Below, piece after piece: positions 12,768 through 14,373 of a stretch of DNA of 14,373 nucleotides (the first letter of the stretch is position 1; the number at the start of each line of letters is the position of its first letter). The translations under genes were made by a program, and so were the position numbers. The notes under the pieces are model-generated. The model was not told where the DNA came from, did no database searches, and saw only the letters and a list, made by a program, of their open reading frames with translations. The stretch comes from Oscillospiraceae bacterium (GTDB taxonomy: Bacteria > Bacillota > Clostridia > Oscillospirales > Oscillospiraceae), in contig SVKT01000029.1 in assembly GCA_015068335.1 (NCBI GenBank), positions 1 through 14,373 on the forward strand. The letters are read 5' to 3'.

Positions 12768-14373
12768 ATGAGCTCTTGTACGAAGCGCATCCTCTCTGTT
12801 CTGCTGGTTGCCATTATGATGCTCAGCCTGCTGGCTGGCTGCGGCGACAAGAAGGACGACACCACCGATCCCGGCACCACCAATGAAGATGTGACCCCCG
12901 GCACCTCCTCCGGCGAAGGCGAAGGCGAAGGCTCCGAGCCCGAAGTCATCGACCCCGACCATCCCAACTGGCTGTGCAAGGAGAAGACCACTCTGACCGC
13001 CATCTCCTTTGACGCTGTCAACAACTCCTTCAACCCCACCGATATGGATACCTATTGGGAGTGGGTCGAGGAGCAGACCAACGTCCACATTGACTGGGAG
13101 ATCATCCCCTATGCCGGTTACAACGAAGTCATTCAGGCTCGTATGGCCGCCGGTGTTGACCTGCCCGACATCATCCAGGTTTACAGCCTGGAAAACGCTC
13201 AGGGCGCCGGCGAAAACGGCATCCTGCTGGATATGGCTCCCTACTGGGATACCCATTTCACCAACACCAAGGCTTACTTCGAGAAGCGCGGCGTGAACTA
13301 CAAGAGCCTGGTCGAGAACGGCAGCGGCGCTATCTATGCTCTGACCGCTACTCAGGAGCCCGTTGAGAACCACACCGTGTTTATGTACAACACCGAGTGG
13401 ATGAACAAGTTGGGTCTCGAAGTTCCCACCACTTTTGACGAGTTCAACCACGTTCTGGAGACTATGAAGGCCGCCGGCGACATCAACGGCAACGGCAAGG
13501 ACGACGAAGTCATCCTGACCTCTGCCAGCCTGCTGCGTCTGAACGCCATTATGGGTAACACCTTCGGTCTGGAAAACTACTATTACTGGAACGCCTTCCA
13601 GGCTGACGAGAATGGTAAGGTCTGGCACGAGGATACCAGCGAAAACATGAAGGCCCTGCTGAAGTGGGAGCACGAGATGTACGAGAAGGGCATCCTGGAC
13701 CGTGAGATCAACAGCCTCACCGCTACCCTGATGTCCGAGAAGATCGCCGCTGACCGCGTCGGTATCTTCGTGTACTACTCCTCCTTCGCTATGGCTTACG
13801 GCCGTCTGTGCTCTGCCGGTCAGGAAGATCCTCTGGGCGAGCACTACATTATGGGTGGCCCCCTCGCTTCCGAGTGGAACGACAACCAGGGCTACTATGT
13901 GAAGTGGGAAAAGGCCGCTTCCAACCCCACCGCCGTCAATGCCGACTCTGAGAACGCTGAACTGGCTATGCGTTGGCTGGACTTTATGTTCTGCAACGAG
14001 GAAGCCAACATCTATCGTACTCTGGGCGAACTGGGCAAGCACTATGAACTGGACGAGAATGGCGAAGCCATCCCCATCCAGCCCGAGGACGGCTCTCGTT
14101 GGCAGCCCGGCTCCAACAACAGCGGTCAGCTGACCCTGGCCTACAACCAGACCAAGGAACAGCTGCTCATCACCAAGTATGAGTACAAGTGGTATGGCGA
14201 GCGTTACGCCTGGATCCGTGAGAATGTTGAGTTCCGTTCCCCCAGCGTTCCCGTTGTGAACTACTACACCGAAGACGAGCAGTTCATCATCGATACTTAC
14301 AAGGCTGACTTCGACGCTTACAGAGCCGAGATGCACGCCAAGTTCGTTAACGGCACTGCCGATATCGATAAGG
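12768..14373 (+). CDS. Carbohydrate-binding lipoprotein, LplA type (3' partial)
   Basis: At least 535 residues, open through the right edge; the family's usual length suggests that only a few dozen residues are missing. It is the secreted receptor of the sugar importer. The signal peptide ends in the lipobox LLAGC with C25 as the lipidated residue, then a long low-complexity acidic linker (residues about 26-65) including GEGEGEG. Family features include TNVHIDWEIIP, QARMAAGVDLPDIIQ and an EF-hand-like calcium loop DINGNGKDDEV at 238-248, as in AlgQ/LplA-type receptors. The ATG at 12768 is preceded by AAGGAG (12751-12756) at a slightly long spacing of 11 bases. Its codon use is the most T-ending of the window (CGT, GCT, GGT), as expected for a very highly expressed receptor. 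Confidence 0.92.
   Translation, partial: MSSCTKRILSVLLVAIMMLSLLAGCGDKKDDTTDPGTTNEDVTPGTSSGEGEGEGSEPEVIDPDHPNWLCKEKTTLTAISFDAVNNSFNPTDMDTYWEWVEEQTNVHIDWEIIPYAGYNEVIQARMAAGVDLPDIIQVYSLENAQGAGENGILLDMAPYWDTHFTNTKAYFEKRGVNYKSLVENGSGAIYALTATQEPVENHTVFMYNTEWMNKLGLEVPTTFDEFNHVLETMKAAGDINGNGKDDEVILTSASLLRLNAIMGNTFGLENYYYWNAFQADENGKVWHEDTSENMKALLKWEHEMYEKGILDREINSLTATLMSEKIAADRVGIFVYYSSFAMAYGRLCSAGQEDPLGEHYIMGGPLASEWNDNQGYYVKWEKAASNPTAVNADSENAELAMRWLDFMFCNEEANIYRTLGELGKHYELDENGEAIPIQPEDGSRWQPGSNNSGQLTLAYNQTKEQLLITKYEYKWYGERYAWIRENVEFRSPSVPVVNYYTEDEQFIIDTYKADFDAYRAEMHAKFVNGTADIDK
12912..12932 (+). repeat. GGCGAA hexanucleotide repeat in the lipoprotein linker
   Basis: Three perfect tandem copies of GGCGAA plus GGC, coding for a Gly-Glu repeat just after the lipidated N-terminus. 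Slippage would add or remove two residues without changing frame, so it can vary linker length but not switch the gene off. Confidence 0.7.

Noticed and set aside
10839..14336. Long minus-strand open frames (10839-12422 and 12735-14336)
   Set aside because: They are exactly antisense to the sugar permeases and lipoprotein, which have strong family motifs, signal peptides and ribosome binding sites. The antisense products lack recognisable features.
1..14373. tRNA, rRNA, CRISPR arrays, insertion sequences, attachment sites
   Set aside because: No cloverleaf-like sequence, regularly spaced repeats, transposase or integrase motifs were found on either strand.

Overview
The window is a protein-dense stretch of GC-rich bacterial DNA. 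Its lipoprotein signal peptides, AGGAGG-type ribosome binding sites, DUF3810 protein and LplABC-type sugar transporter fit a Gram-positive Clostridia member, most likely of the Oscillospiraceae/Ruminococcaceae type. That assignment is inferred from gene content; there is no rRNA or other marker gene here.

Layout. (1) 1-1013 (+) is the 3' part of a histidine phosphatase-GNAT acetyltransferase fusion, closed by a hairpin terminator. (2) 1073-2568 (-) is a two-gene operon: a diacylglycerol-kinase-family lipid kinase followed by a NUDIX hydrolase, overlapping by ATGA. (3) 2569-2708 is a divergent promoter region in which one palindromic TTGCAA can serve as the -35 box in both directions. (4) 2709-3944 (+) is an AI-2E family membrane protein with a GTG start and a strong terminator. 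(5) 4123-10104 (+) is a complete family-5 (peptide/nickel type) ABC importer: lipoprotein, two permeases and two ATPases. A membrane-bound DUF3810 protein with an HELAH metal site follows 4 bases later. (6) 10105-10814 is a 710-base gap with no convincing gene; it holds a likely promoter and a leader of about 290 bases with several hairpins. (7) 10815-14373 (+) is an LplB-LplC-LplA type carbohydrate importer: two permeases and a lipoprotein cut by the right edge, with no ATPase.

How the parts work together. The two ABC systems are independent nutrient importers. The first carries its own ATPases, and its terminal gene adds a possible envelope metalloprotein. The second, by analogy with related Firmicutes CUT1 importers, should borrow a shared MsmX-type ATPase encoded elsewhere.

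I see no obviously new gene system. The strongest unexplained signal is compositional. Reading by eye, CATG occurs only twice in 14.4 kb, AGCT is absent from the first 10.9 kb and then occurs four times, and CTGCAG is absent throughout. Codon choice bends to avoid these words, for example TCT-ATG, GGT-ATG, CAG-TTG, CAA-CTG and TTG-CAG. This resembles selection by restriction-modification systems. The jump in AGCT coincides with the start of the sugar transporter operon, which also has different codon use.
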